NCBI RefSeq assembly: GCF_024734075.1
Contig: NZ_CP102850.1
Location: 806,001-870,000, forward strand
Source of the DNA: Gordonia mangrovi
Lineage (GTDB): Bacteria > Actinomycetota > Actinomycetes > Mycobacteriales > Mycobacteriaceae
DNA: 64,000 bases
Direction of reading: 5' to 3'
This document shows, one piece after another, positions 8,377 to 16,778 of the stretch. The notes beneath the pieces are model-generated. The model did no database searches. It saw nothing but the letters and a program-made list of their open reading frames with translations, and had not been told where the DNA came from. How positions within the stretch are numbered: position 1 is the stretch's first letter; the number at the start of each line of letters is the position of its first letter. Made by a program: the position numbers and the translations under genes.

Positions 8377-8792
8377 CCACCGCAGACGAGACCACCGCAG
8401 ACGAGACCTCCGCGAACGAGACCACCGATCCTCGGCGTCAGAAGGGCCTCGACATGATGTCGAAGGTGTACGGCTGGGAGATGTCCGACGGGCCGGGCGA
8501 CTTCTTCGCCCACACCTGCGATCAGGTGTTCGGCGAGGTGTGGACCCGAGAAGGCCTGTCGATCCGCGACCGTCGCCTGCTGCTGCTCGGCGCGCTCGCC
8601 GCGGGCGGGCAGATCGACGTCGCCGAGATCCAGGCCGGCGCTGCGCTCACGAACGACGAACTGACCCCCGAGCAACTCGAGGAAATCGCGTTGTTCCTCT
8701 GCTACTACGTGGGCTGGCCGCTGGGCACCAAGATGAACTTCATGTTCGGTCAGGTGATCGCGAAGCATCGGGCGGCGCAGCAGCAGCGGTAG
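8373..8792 (+). CDS. Carboxymuconolactone-decarboxylase-family protein (Rv0771-like)
   Basis: 139 residues. The core (about 40 to 130) is the alpha-helical CMD/AhpD fold: RRLLLLGALAAGGQIDVAEIQAGAAL and EEIALFLCYYVGWPLGTKMNFM. The CxxC pair of AhpD peroxidases is absent, so a decarboxylase or lactone-type role is more likely than peroxidase. The first 16 residues are a low-complexity TTADE repeat encoded by tandem 15-base units. RBS AGGGGA lies just upstream and the start overlaps the previous stop. Last gene of the aldA operon. Confidence 0.85.
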   Translation: MTTADETTADETSANETTDPRRQKGLDMMSKVYGWEMSDGPGDFFAHTCDQVFGEVWTREGLSIRDRRLLLLGALAAGGQIDVAEIQAGAALTNDELTPEQLEEIALFLCYYVGWPLGTKMNFMFGQVIAKHRAAQQQR

Positions 8793-8850
8793 TCGCACCG
8801 CGGGTCGCCGCACTGACGGCCCGGCCCCCACACCCGCCGCCGCAGCGCGC

Positions 8851-10326
8851 TCACGGCGCCCCCGGCGGAAGGAACGGGAGGCCCGTCGGTGCCCCGGCGG
8901 TGGCGAGTTCGAGCAGCGCATCGACGTCGACGAACTTCTCCACCAGATCCCCCAGGACGTCCAGCCGCTGCTCCCGCGCCGCCGGGAACGAGACCGCGGA
9001 AGGGCTGAGCGCCAATGCCTCCCGGAGAAACGTGCGCCGCAACTCGTCGCCCTCCAGCGACCCGTGCCACATCGTCCCGTACACCCCGGCCGCATGCGCC
9101 CCGCCCAGGAACTCCTCGACCCCCGAGCCCCGGGATATGCGGCCGTGATGGATCTCGTAGCCGGCCGCGGCCGTCCCACGCCAGCTGCCGTGCGGCAGCC
9201 GCAGCACCTTGGCCGCACCGAACGTCGTCTCGACGTCGAGCAGGCCCAGACCCGCCACCGTGGTCGGCGACCCCTCCACACCCCCGGGATCACGAACCGT
9301 GCGGCCCAACATCTGGAAGCCGCCGCAGATGCCCAGCACGGGCTTGCCGGCGGCCGCATGCCCGGTGATGGCCCGATCGAGTCCGCGGTCGCGCAGCCAC
9401 GCCAGATCGGCGATGGTCGACCGCGTGCCCGGCAGCACGACGAGGTCGGCGTCGGCCAGCGACCGGGCATCCGATGCGAACACCACATCGAGGTCGGGTT
9501 CGATACCGAGCGCATCGACATCGGTGAAGTTGCTGATCCGCGGCAGGCGGATGACCGCGACCCGTCGGACATTGCCCGAGGTGGTCCGACGGCCCTGCAG
9601 GTCGAGAGCATCCTCGGAATCCAGCCAGACGTCCGGATGCCACGGCAGCGTGCCGAACACGCGACGGCCGGTGACCCGTTCGAGGTCGCGCAGTCCGGGG
9701 GCGAGCAGTTCGGGATCGCCGCGGAACTTGTTGACCACGAAGCCGGCGACCAGCGCCTGATCCTGCGGCGACAGCAACGCCACCGTGCCGAGAAACGCGG
9801 CGAACACCCCGCCGCGGTCGATGTCGCCGACGACCACCGTGGGCAACACGGCGTGCCGCGCCAGGCCCATGTTCACGTAGTCGCCCGCTCGCAGATTGAT
9901 CTCGGTGGGGCTGCCGGCGCCCTCGGCGACCACCACGTCGAAGCGGGCGGCGAGATCGTCGAAAGCCGCGTGGGCGGCCCGCCCGAGTTCGCGCCGTCCC
10001 TCCAGCCAGTCCGACGAGTCGATCGCGCCCCACGGCCGACCCATCAACATGACATGGCTGCGGCGATCGCTGCCCGGCTTGAGCAGCACCGGATTCATCG
10101 CCGCCTCCGGGGTGGCATGCGCCGCCAGCGCCTGGACCCATTGGGCCCGACCGATCTCCACCCCGTCACCGTCCGGCGAGATGGCGACCATCGAGTTGTT
10201 CGACATGTTCTGCGCCTTGTACGGCGCGACCCGGACGTCACGGCGCGCCAACGCCCGGCACAATCCGGTTGTCACCGCACTCTTGCCGGCGTCGCTGGTG
10301 GTTCCCGCGATCAAGATGCCCGCCAT
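8851..10326 (-). CDS. cobQ: Cobyric acid synthase CobQ
   Basis: 491 residues, standard length. The N-terminal ATPase domain opens with GTTSDAGKSAVTTGLCRALAR and YKAQNMSNNS; the C-terminal glutamine amidotransferase has the Cys nucleophile in GICGGFQMLG and a His in MWHGSLEGDELR. CobQ amidates four side chains of adenosyl-cobyrinic acid a,c-diamide in cobalamin synthesis, in the cytosol. The ATG at 10326 follows GAGGAG; a longer frame to 10479 lacks this support. It stands alone here between a convergent gene and a divergent hydrolase. Confidence 0.95.
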   Translation of the reverse strand: MAGILIAGTTSDAGKSAVTTGLCRALARRDVRVAPYKAQNMSNNSMVAISPDGDGVEIGRAQWVQALAAHATPEAAMNPVLLKPGSDRRSHVMLMGRPWGAIDSSDWLEGRRELGRAAHAAFDDLAARFDVVVAEGAGSPTEINLRAGDYVNMGLARHAVLPTVVVGDIDRGGVFAAFLGTVALLSPQDQALVAGFVVNKFRGDPELLAPGLRDLERVTGRRVFGTLPWHPDVWLDSEDALDLQGRRTTSGNVRRVAVIRLPRISNFTDVDALGIEPDLDVVFASDARSLADADLVVLPGTRSTIADLAWLRDRGLDRAITGHAAAGKPVLGICGGFQMLGRTVRDPGGVEGSPTTVAGLGLLDVETTFGAAKVLRLPHGSWRGTAAAGYEIHHGRISRGSGVEEFLGGAHAAGVYGTMWHGSLEGDELRRTFLREALALSPSAVSFPAAREQRLDVLGDLVEKFVDVDALLELATAGAPTGLPFLPPGAP

Positions 10327-10426
10327 CGAGAACTCCTCACCCACAAACCGGTCTCGATCAGTAAACTCGACAATCAGCGTGAAGCACAAACGCTTTCGTG
10401 TGATCGCCGTCAGGGAGGACACCACG

Positions 10427-11821
10427 ATGAGGCCACGACGACACCAGGTCGCGCCTCCGGTCGACTTCGTCGAGCTCATCGGCGGTGGCGGCTGTTCCGT
10501 TGTGAGCGCCGTCGCCGGCCCGGACCTCCGCGTGCACGGCTATCGCGAGACCGAGTATGCCGTCAGCGGAGTCGCACGCCATCTCACCCCCTCCGGTCTC
10601 GACGGGGTGATCGAACTCGATTCCGCCGCATTCACCACGCGGGCCCTGCTGCGGCGGCCGATCGCCGGAGCACACTTCAACGGCACGGTCGTGGTGGAGT
10701 GGCTCAACGTGAGCAGCGGGTCCGACGCCGCTCCCGAATACGCCTACCTCGCCGAGGAACTCGTCCGCGGCGGCTATGCATGGCTGGGGGTGTCGGCCCA
10801 GTACACCGGGATCGCCGGCGGAGACGGGTCGGTGGGCATGTCCGTCGGCGGCGGCCCCCGCGGGCTCGCCGCGAAGGACCCGGAACGGTATGGCGCGCTG
10901 ACCCACCCCGGCGACGCCTACTGCTTCGACATCTTCGGCGCCGTCTGCGCCGCACTGCGCTCGCCGTCCGGCAGCGATCATCCGCTGACCGGACTGCCGG
11001 TTCGGCAGGTGCTCGCCGCCGGCGAATCGCAGTCCGCGATGGCGCTGACGACCTACGCCAACCGCGTTGCCGGTCACCACGATGCCGTCGACGGCATCCT
11101 CATCCACAGCCGCGCGGCCGCCGAGATGCCGTTCGGCGAACCCGGGTGCGGCGTGGACATCGACCGGGTGTTCGACGGTACGCCGGCGACGATCGCCGAC
11201 TCCGCGCCCGTTCCGGTGTTCGTCGTGCAGACCGAGACCGATGTGCTCACCAACTTCATGTCGGTACGGTCGCGTCAGCCCGACACCGACCGTCTCCGGA
11301 TCTGGGAGATCGCCGGCACCGCGCATGCCGATTTCCACCAGATCGGCCCGTACGAGCACATGCTGGGGTGTCCGACACCGGTGAATCGGGGCCAGCAGCG
11401 GTTCGTGCTCCGGGCGGCGCTGCGCCATCTCACCACCTGGACCGCCGGCGGGACGCCGCCACCGATCGCGGGGCCGCTGGCCGTCGACGCCCTGGACACG
11501 CCGAGCCCGAGGTTCGCGCTCGACGAGCTCGGCAACGTGCTCGGCGGGGTGCGCTCACCCAGCGTCGAGGCGGCGACGCAGGTGCTCAGCGGGATCGTCA
11601 CCGGCGATGTCGCCCGGATCTGCGTGCTGTTCGGCTCCACCACGCCGGCCGATCCCGACGTACTCGCGAAGCGGTACCTCGACACCGACGACTACCTTGC
11701 CCGATACCGGTCGGCGACCGACGCGATGATCGGCGCCGGATACGCGCTCGAGGAGGATCGCGAGGAGATCCTCGCCGATGCGCGACCGGACCTCATACCC
11801 GCCCGGTCCGCCGTCGGTTGA
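10427..11821 (+). CDS. Alpha/beta hydrolase domain-containing protein
   Basis: 464 residues. The fold resembles the large hydrolase family with an FNGTVVVEWLNVSSG opening strand and nucleophile loop VLAAGESQSAMALT (Ser in GESQS); a candidate catalytic His is in AGTAHADFHQIG. No signal peptide is visible. AGGGAGG lies 7 bases before ATG 10427, which decides the start against a much longer upstream open frame that overlaps cobQ. Substrate unknown; members are usually annotated as esterases. It precedes the KstR-controlled thioesterase gene but has its own gap of 100 bases. Confidence 0.8.
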   Translation: MRPRRHQVAPPVDFVELIGGGGCSVVSAVAGPDLRVHGYRETEYAVSGVARHLTPSGLDGVIELDSAAFTTRALLRRPIAGAHFNGTVVVEWLNVSSGSDAAPEYAYLAEELVRGGYAWLGVSAQYTGIAGGDGSVGMSVGGGPRGLAAKDPERYGALTHPGDAYCFDIFGAVCAALRSPSGSDHPLTGLPVRQVLAAGESQSAMALTTYANRVAGHHDAVDGILIHSRAAAEMPFGEPGCGVDIDRVFDGTPATIADSAPVPVFVVQTETDVLTNFMSVRSRQPDTDRLRIWEIAGTAHADFHQIGPYEHMLGCPTPVNRGQQRFVLRAALRHLTTWTAGGTPPPIAGPLAVDALDTPSPRFALDELGNVLGGVRSPSVEAATQVLSGIVTGDVARICVLFGSTTPADPDVLAKRYLDTDDYLARYRSATDAMIGAGYALEEDREEILADARPDLIPARSAVG

Positions 11822-11847
11822 GTCGACGAAATCCTCGCGCCCCGAAG

Positions 11848-11861
11848 TAGAACGTGTTCTA
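11848..11861. promoter_or_regulatory. KstR-type operator, perfect palindrome
   Basis: TAGAACGTGTTCTA is a perfect 14-base palindrome fitting the published KstR consensus TnnAACnnGTTnnA, the site of the TetR-type repressor of cholesterol catabolism in mycobacteria and rhodococci. It lies 60 bases upstream of the thioesterase start at 11922 and 26 bases after the preceding stop, so the thioesterase is the likely target. Confidence 0.8.
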
Positions 11862-11921
11862 GTTGAGGGGTGGGGATGCCGAGTGTCATCGCCCACCCGA
11901 ACACGACGCAGGCAGGAGCCC

Positions 11922-12575
11922 ATGGAGTTCACCCTCGAGGACATCTCTGATGCCGAGATCGCGCGCCGTCGGTCACTCTACGAACCGCTCACCGAGTCTG
12001 TGCGCGAGCTCATCGACGCCGCCATCCGCACCGAGGTCGACGACGACACCATCCGCGAGGTCCAGCGAACCCTGGACACCGCCGTGCAATCACTGCGGGC
12101 CGCACAGACCGACGGGCCATACGGGGTGCGCTACACCGCCGATCTGCAGGGCATGCCCTGGGGAAACGCCGTCATCGGCCTGCGCAACGCCATCGCCCCA
12201 CCGGTGCGTCCGGAACGGCAGGACGACGGCACCGTCACCGCCGACTTCACGCTCGGCTCCGCCTATGAGGGGCCACCGGGATGCGCGCACGGCGGGGTCG
12301 TCGCGATGATCCTCGACCACATCCTCGGCGACGCCGGCAGCGCCGACAACGTGCCCTGTTACACCGGCACCATCTCGGTCCGCTACCTGCGGCCCACCGC
12401 ATTGGGCACACTGCATGCACAGGCCCGCATCGTCGAGCGTGACGGCCGGAAGAAGATCGTGCGCGGCTCGATCTCCGATGCCGAGGGCGAGACCGCGACG
12501 GCCGAGGGCGTGTTCATCGTGCCCCGCTCCTGGGACGGACCGATGCCGCGTCGGATCACCTCCACCGAGGGGTGA
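11922..12575 (+). CDS. PaaI-like hotdog thioesterase, KstR-linked
   Basis: 217 residues. The C-terminal half (about 95 to 205) is a hotdog domain with YEGPPGCAHGGVVAMILDHILG, the typical active helix, and YLRPTALGTLHAQARIVERDGRKKIVRGSI. The N-terminal 90 residues are a helical extension. The start ATG follows CAGGAG. It probably releases acyl groups from CoA; the KstR site upstream points to steroid or sterol-side-chain acyl-CoAs. The amidohydrolase gene follows 32 bases later and may be co-transcribed. Confidence 0.85.
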   Translation: MEFTLEDISDAEIARRRSLYEPLTESVRELIDAAIRTEVDDDTIREVQRTLDTAVQSLRAAQTDGPYGVRYTADLQGMPWGNAVIGLRNAIAPPVRPERQDDGTVTADFTLGSAYEGPPGCAHGGVVAMILDHILGDAGSADNVPCYTGTISVRYLRPTALGTLHAQARIVERDGRKKIVRGSISDAEGETATAEGVFIVPRSWDGPMPRRITSTEG

Positions 12576-12607
12576 TCGGGCCACCGAACCGGCGGTAGCG
12601 TGGTCGG

Positions 12608-13531
12608 GTGGACAACGACGTGTACGACACCACCCGACCGACCTCGTTCGGCCCCGAAGAAGCCGACGCCGTGCGCCAGGTGTGGCAGACGTTGGGTTTG
12701 CCGGGCCTGATCGACATCCACACCCACTTCATGCCCAAACCCGTGATGGACAAGGTGTGGGCATACTTCGATTCCGCCGGCCCGCTGATCGGCCGGGAGT
12801 GGCCGATCACCTACCGTGCCGACGAGGACGTCCGCGTCGCCGCACTACAGCGCTTCGGCATCCGCGGATACTCGTCACTGGTATACCCCCACAAACCGAA
12901 CATGGCCGAATGGCTCAACGGCTGGGCCGCCGATTTCGGGACACATCATCCGGACTGCCTGCGAACAGCCACGTTCTACCCGGAAGAATCCGCGCCGACC
13001 TACGTCTCGAGGGCGATCCAGCACGGCACGCAGGTGTTCAAATGCCACATCCAGGTCGGCGACTTCTCGCCGATGGACTCACTGCTCGACGGCGTGTGGT
13101 CGCAGATCGCCGACAGCCAGGTACCGGTCATCATCCACTGCGGCTCAGGGCCCGCTCCGGGCGCCTATACCGGGCCGGAGCCGATCGCCGCATTGCTGCA
13201 CAGGTTTCCGTCGCTGCCGCTGATCATCGCGCACATGGGCACCCCGGAGTACGTCGAGTTTCTCGACCTCGCCGAGCGCTACCCGAACGTCCGGTTCGAC
13301 ACCACCATGTCGTTCACCGACTTCGCGGAGGAGGACGCGCCGTTCCCGAAGGATGCGCTACCGCGGTTGGTGGACCTCGGTGACCGCATCATGTTCGGCA
13401 GCGACTATCCCAACATCCCGTATCCGTACACTCATGCGCTCGAGGCCGTCGTCCGCCTCGATCTCGGCGACGAGTGGTTGCGCGACGTCTTGTACCGGAA
13501 CGCGGCGCAGCTGTTCAGCATCGCACCCTAG
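12608..13531 (+). CDS. Amidohydrolase-2 family metal-dependent hydrolase
   Basis: 307 residues, TIM-barrel amidohydrolase of the PF04909 type that includes decarboxylases and lactone hydrolases. Likely metal ligands: His-x-His in GLIDIHTHFMPKP, His in VFKCHIQVG, His in VIIHCGSGP and LIIAHMG, Asp in MFGSDYPNIPY. GTG start at 12608. It follows the KstR-linked thioesterase and may share its transcript. Substrate cannot be told from sequence. Confidence 0.85.
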   Translation: MDNDVYDTTRPTSFGPEEADAVRQVWQTLGLPGLIDIHTHFMPKPVMDKVWAYFDSAGPLIGREWPITYRADEDVRVAALQRFGIRGYSSLVYPHKPNMAEWLNGWAADFGTHHPDCLRTATFYPEESAPTYVSRAIQHGTQVFKCHIQVGDFSPMDSLLDGVWSQIADSQVPVIIHCGSGPAPGAYTGPEPIAALLHRFPSLPLIIAHMGTPEYVEFLDLAERYPNVRFDTTMSFTDFAEEDAPFPKDALPRLVDLGDRIMFGSDYPNIPYPYTHALEAVVRLDLGDEWLRDVLYRNAAQLFSIAP

Positions 13532-13567
13532 GGTTGTCGGTCTTACGGCCGCAGTGTTCGATCGCGG

Positions 13568-13843
13568 CTAGGCCGACGTGCGGCCGGCCATCCGGGCCCG
13601 CACCTCGGGTCGTCGCAGCGGCGGCACCGTCTTGGGTGGTTGCCGCCGCTCCGGGAGGACGTCGAGGAGCTCGTGGGTGGCCTCGGTGACCTTGCGCACG
13701 GCCTCCTCGAACGCCTCGGCGTTGTTCGCCGAGGGGTGGCGGATGCCGCTCACCTTCCGGATGTACTGTCGGGCGGCCGCCTCGATCTCTTCATCGGTCG
13801 CGGCGGGCTCCAACCCGCGCAGTTCGGTGATGTTGCGGCACAT
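13568..13843 (-). CDS. DUF2277 family protein
   Basis: 91 residues beginning MCRNITELRGLEPAATDEE, the hallmark start of DUF2277, with the conserved SGIRHPSANNAEAFE segment. The function of this small family is unknown; the N-terminal Cys/Arg and the central His-Pro are the conserved points. It lies 23 bases downstream of the quinone oxidoreductase start-to-stop unit on the same strand and is probably transcribed with it. Confidence 0.85.
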   Translation of the reverse strand: MCRNITELRGLEPAATDEEIEAAARQYIRKVSGIRHPSANNAEAFEEAVRKVTEATHELLDVLPERRQPPKTVPPLRRPEVRARMAGRTSA

Positions 13844-13866
13844 GGAGGGCTCCCCCTGTTGGCGGG

Positions 13867-14835
13867 TCAGTCGGCGATCTTGACGACCGCCTTCCCCAGG
13901 ATCCGCCCTTCGGCCAGATCGGTCAATGCCGTGGGCAGTTCGTCGAGCGTGTAGGTCGTGTTGACCTGCGGGCTCAGGCCGGCGTCGATCATCTCGGTGA
14001 GTTCGTCGTGCAGCAGCGCGGGCAGATCGGGATGGGTGCGCACGTACTCGCCCCACGCCGCGCCGACGACGGAGATGTTGCGGAACAGCACCCGGTTGAG
14101 CTTGACCGTCGGAATGCCGCCGGCGGCGAAGCCGATCACCACGTAACGGCCGTCCGGGGCGACCTGGCGCAGTGCCTCGTCGAACACCTCACCGCCGGAC
14201 GGATCGATCATCACGTCGACGCCCTCGGGCGAGATCTCCTTGAGCTTGGCGCCCCAGCCGTCCTCCAGTTGGACGATCTCGTCGGCGCCGGCGCTGCGCA
14301 GCAGTTCGTCGGCGCCCTTGCGGTGCACGATCGCGATGACCTTGGCGCCCATCGCCTTGGCCACCATGATCGAGGCGGTACCGACACCACCGGCGGCACC
14401 GAGCACCCCGACGATCTCGCCGGGTGCGGTCTGGGCGCGCACCTTGAGCGCGAACAGCGCGGTCTGATAGTTGATACCCATCGCCGCGCCCTGGTCGAAG
14501 GAGATGCCCTCGGGCATCGGCAGCAGCTGCTCGGGCGACACGGCGACCTGCTCGGCGAAGCCGCCCACGATCGACGCGACGAGCACCTTGTCGCCGGCCT
14601 TCACCGATGCGCCGTCGGGTGCCTCCCGCACCACACCGGCCACCTCGGTCCCGGGGATGAACGGGGTCGGCACCCGTAGCTGATACTTGCCCTGGCTCAT
14701 CAGGAGATCGGGAAAGCACACCCCGCACGACTTGATGTCGACGAGCACCTGCCCGTCGGCGGGTTTCGGGTCGTCGACGTCGGACAGTTCGAGACCTTCG
14801 GGACCGTTCTCGGCAGTCAGCAGCTGTGCTTTCAT
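13867..14835 (-). CDS. NADPH:quinone oxidoreductase-like (MDR family)
   Basis: 322 residues, medium-chain dehydrogenase/reductase of the zinc-free quinone reductase type. The GroES-like domain includes SCGVCFPDLLMSQGKYQ; the Rossmann motif is VGVLGAAGGVGTASIMVAKAMG. There is no structural zinc Cys cluster. It likely reduces quinones or activated alkenes with NADPH. ATG 14835 matches the family start (MKAQLLTAENGPEGL); the frame to 15054 runs over the divergent methyltransferase gene and is not used. Confidence 0.88.
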   Translation of the reverse strand: MKAQLLTAENGPEGLELSDVDDPKPADGQVLVDIKSCGVCFPDLLMSQGKYQLRVPTPFIPGTEVAGVVREAPDGASVKAGDKVLVASIVGGFAEQVAVSPEQLLPMPEGISFDQGAAMGINYQTALFALKVRAQTAPGEIVGVLGAAGGVGTASIMVAKAMGAKVIAIVHRKGADELLRSAGADEIVQLEDGWGAKLKEISPEGVDVMIDPSGGEVFDEALRQVAPDGRYVVIGFAAGGIPTVKLNRVLFRNISVVGAAWGEYVRTHPDLPALLHDELTEMIDAGLSPQVNTTYTLDELPTALTDLAEGRILGKAVVKIAD

Positions 14836-14884
14836 ACCGCTCACCCTACTGTGCGGAGATGGCCCACCGGATAGGATCTGCCTC

Positions 14885-15580
14885 ATGACCGGATCGTCGA
14901 CGCGGATGTCCGCAACGCCCTCCCCCGAACGTCTCACGGTGGCCGCAGAGGCTCCCGGCTTCATGCCGCTCGACGAGGCGCAGACCCTTTTCGAGATCGC
15001 CGGAGAGTATCTGTCCCAGCCGGATTCGGTCGGCATCGGCGTCGAGATCGGCACCTACTGCGGTAAGTCGACGGTGTTCCTGGGTGCAGCGGCCGAGGCA
15101 GCGGGCGCCACCATCGTGACCGTCGATCATCATCGTGGTTCCGAGGAGCACCAGCCGGGCTGGGAGTATCACGACACCTCGCTGGTCGATCCGCACACCG
15201 GCACGCTCGACACCTCGGCCCGGTTCCGCCGCACCATGTTCGACGCTCGCCTCGAGGGCACCGTCATCGGTCTGCTCGCCGGGTCGGTTGCCGCGGCGAA
15301 AGTGTGGGGCAAGCCGGCCGACTTCGTGTTCATCGACGGCGGCCACAGCATGCAGGCCGCGCAGAACGACCTCGACGGCTGGGCCCCGTGGGTGCGCATC
15401 GGTGGCGCCCTGCTCATCCACGACGTCTTCCCGAACCCCGCCGACGGCGGCCGCCCCCCGTACGAGATCTACCGCCAGGCCCTGGCCACCGGCCAGTTCA
15501 CCGAGGTCCGCGCCGAGGGCTCTCTTCGCGTCCTGCGCCGCGACTCCGGCACCCCTGGCGCCCCCCTCGCCCGCCCCTAG
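14885..15580 (+). CDS. Class I SAM-dependent methyltransferase (Methyltransf_24 type)
   Basis: 231 residues. The SAM motif is GVEIGTYCGKSTVFLGAAAE, followed by VTVDHHRGSEEHQ and the DFVFIDGGHS acidic loop, as in small-molecule or sugar methyltransferases of this group. Divergent from the quinone oxidoreductase with a 49-base gap. The gene ends 14 bases before hairpin repeat copy A, which may serve as its terminator. Substrate unknown. Confidence 0.8.
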   Translation: MTGSSTRMSATPSPERLTVAAEAPGFMPLDEAQTLFEIAGEYLSQPDSVGIGVEIGTYCGKSTVFLGAAAEAAGATIVTVDHHRGSEEHQPGWEYHDTSLVDPHTGTLDTSARFRRTMFDARLEGTVIGLLAGSVAAAKVWGKPADFVFIDGGHSMQAAQNDLDGWAPWVRIGGALLIHDVFPNPADGGRPPYEIYRQALATGQFTEVRAEGSLRVLRRDSGTPGAPLARP

Positions 15581-15593
15581 CTACGCCCGCCTG

Positions 15594-15662
15594 GTTCCTC
15601 CCCCGGGTATCGCTTCATCCTCCAGCGGCAGCCGGGGAGCGAAACGATACCCGGGGGAAGAG
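15594..15662. repeat. Dispersed hairpin repeat, copy A
   Basis: About 70 bases. Left arm TTCCTCCCCCGGGTATCG (from 15595) pairs with right arm CGATACCCGGGGGAA (15645-15659); the centre carries a second, GC-rich half-palindrome around CAGCGGCAGCCGG. The same layout recurs at 16700-16766 and 39420-39491. It lies between two convergent genes and could also terminate transcription both ways. Confidence 0.8.
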
Positions 15663-15665
15663 CGC

Positions 15666-16631
15666 TCAGTGGATCAGGCCCGCGGCGCGCAGGGTCTGGA
15701 TGACCTTCCGGTGCAGAACCTTTGGCTGCATCGCCTCGGACCAGATCCAGCGGACAACGAGCGGTCCGGTGTCGCGGATGGCGTCCTCGCGTCGCTTCTC
15801 CTCGAAGAGGACGTCCTCGGGAAATCGATCATCGCCGAATGGGTTCGAGCGGTGGTACTTGAACCGTCCGTCGAATTCGCCAACCACCCTGAGTACGCCG
15901 TGGACGTCACGCCAGCCGAAGTCACCGTGCATCACCTTCGACTTTCCGTCGACAACAACGTGAACAGGCACCTGTAGTTCCGGGACCGGAATGAGCGGAC
16001 ACTCGACGAAGGCGACTCGACTCACCGATTCACCGACGCTTTCCGACAACCCGTCCGCCATCGTCAGCGCCGTACGCAGCATCGCAACACCATGCTGTCG
16101 TTGCATCCGCGCACACTGTTTCCGCAACTCGGCCATGGACACGCCCACCCGCAGCGCGGAGTCGAGCACACAGACAGCCTGCGGCAACGAACCCATGCGC
16201 GCGACGTCGCACACCGAGCGGGCGACACTGGTGACTTGGATGTCGTCGACGATCACAATATCCGTATCCGGCAACGGCGCCTGATGGACGATTCCGCGTT
16301 TCCCGCTCTTTCCCGTTGTCGTCGAGGTGAAGTGGACCATCGAGAGGTCCGGGTTCAGCATCGGTATGCGGTGCATGGCGGCAGCGGAGATGTGACTGGC
16401 CGTCCGCTTGGGGCCGCCGTTGAGCGACGCGGCGACCACAGTCGCACGGTACCGCTCGAGCTTCGCGACATGGTCGGTGGGCTTACCCGACACCTCCAGG
16501 TACGCGCCGTGCCAGACCCGTTCCTTCGATCCGTTGCGGACGTCGCGACGCAGCACGGCGTCGGTGACCCCATGGTTGAGCGCGTCCGCCCGGAACAGCA
16601 GATCCTGCGGGCTGTTGTCGAATTCGTCCAT
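15666..16631 (-). CDS. Uncharacterised protein, AbiEi-like N-terminus and DUF559-like C-terminus
   Basis: 321 residues. The first 60 residues resemble the winged-helix start of actinobacterial AbiEi-like antitoxin proteins (DALNHGVTDAVLRRDVRNGS). The last 120 residues contain MHGDFGWRDVHGVLRVVGEFDGRFKYHR, reminiscent of the DUF559/Vsr-like endonuclease core (Asp, then Glu-x-Asp-Gly-x-x-Lys). Both assignments are tentative. No signal peptide or membrane segment. The gene sits exactly between hairpin repeat copies A and B, suggesting it was acquired or moved as a unit. Confidence 0.7.
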   Translation of the reverse strand: MDEFDNSPQDLLFRADALNHGVTDAVLRRDVRNGSKERVWHGAYLEVSGKPTDHVAKLERYRATVVAASLNGGPKRTASHISAAAMHRIPMLNPDLSMVHFTSTTTGKSGKRGIVHQAPLPDTDIVIVDDIQVTSVARSVCDVARMGSLPQAVCVLDSALRVGVSMAELRKQCARMQRQHGVAMLRTALTMADGLSESVGESVSRVAFVECPLIPVPELQVPVHVVVDGKSKVMHGDFGWRDVHGVLRVVGEFDGRFKYHRSNPFGDDRFPEDVLFEEKRREDAIRDTGPLVVRWIWSEAMQPKVLHRKVIQTLRAAGLIH

Positions 16632-16699
16632 GGCCCATCATGATGCCCCGCCCGCAGCGACCCTCCCCGACGCTATCCACAGGCCTCAACGCTCGCCGC

Positions 16700-16766
16700 T
16701 CCTCCCCCGCCTATCGCTTTATCCCCCGGCGGCCGCTGGAGAACGAAACGATACCCGGGGGACGAG
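16700..16766. repeat. Dispersed hairpin repeat, copy B
   Basis: Same structure as copy A: TCCTCCCCCGCCTATCG from 16700 and CGATACCCGGGGGA from 16749 form the outer arms around a CCCCCGGCGGCCGCTGG centre. The left arm has two changes (GCC for GGG), so pairing is weaker than in copies A and C. It lies between the start of the 15666-16631 gene and the stop of the SDR at 16779. Confidence 0.78.
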
Positions 16767-16778
16767 CACCGAAGGCCG

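Noticed and set aside
9064..11850. 928-residue rightward open frame across cobQ and the hydrolase
   Set aside because: It is antisense to cobQ and out of frame with the hydrolase, with His/Arg-rich composition typical of GC-rich shadow frames.
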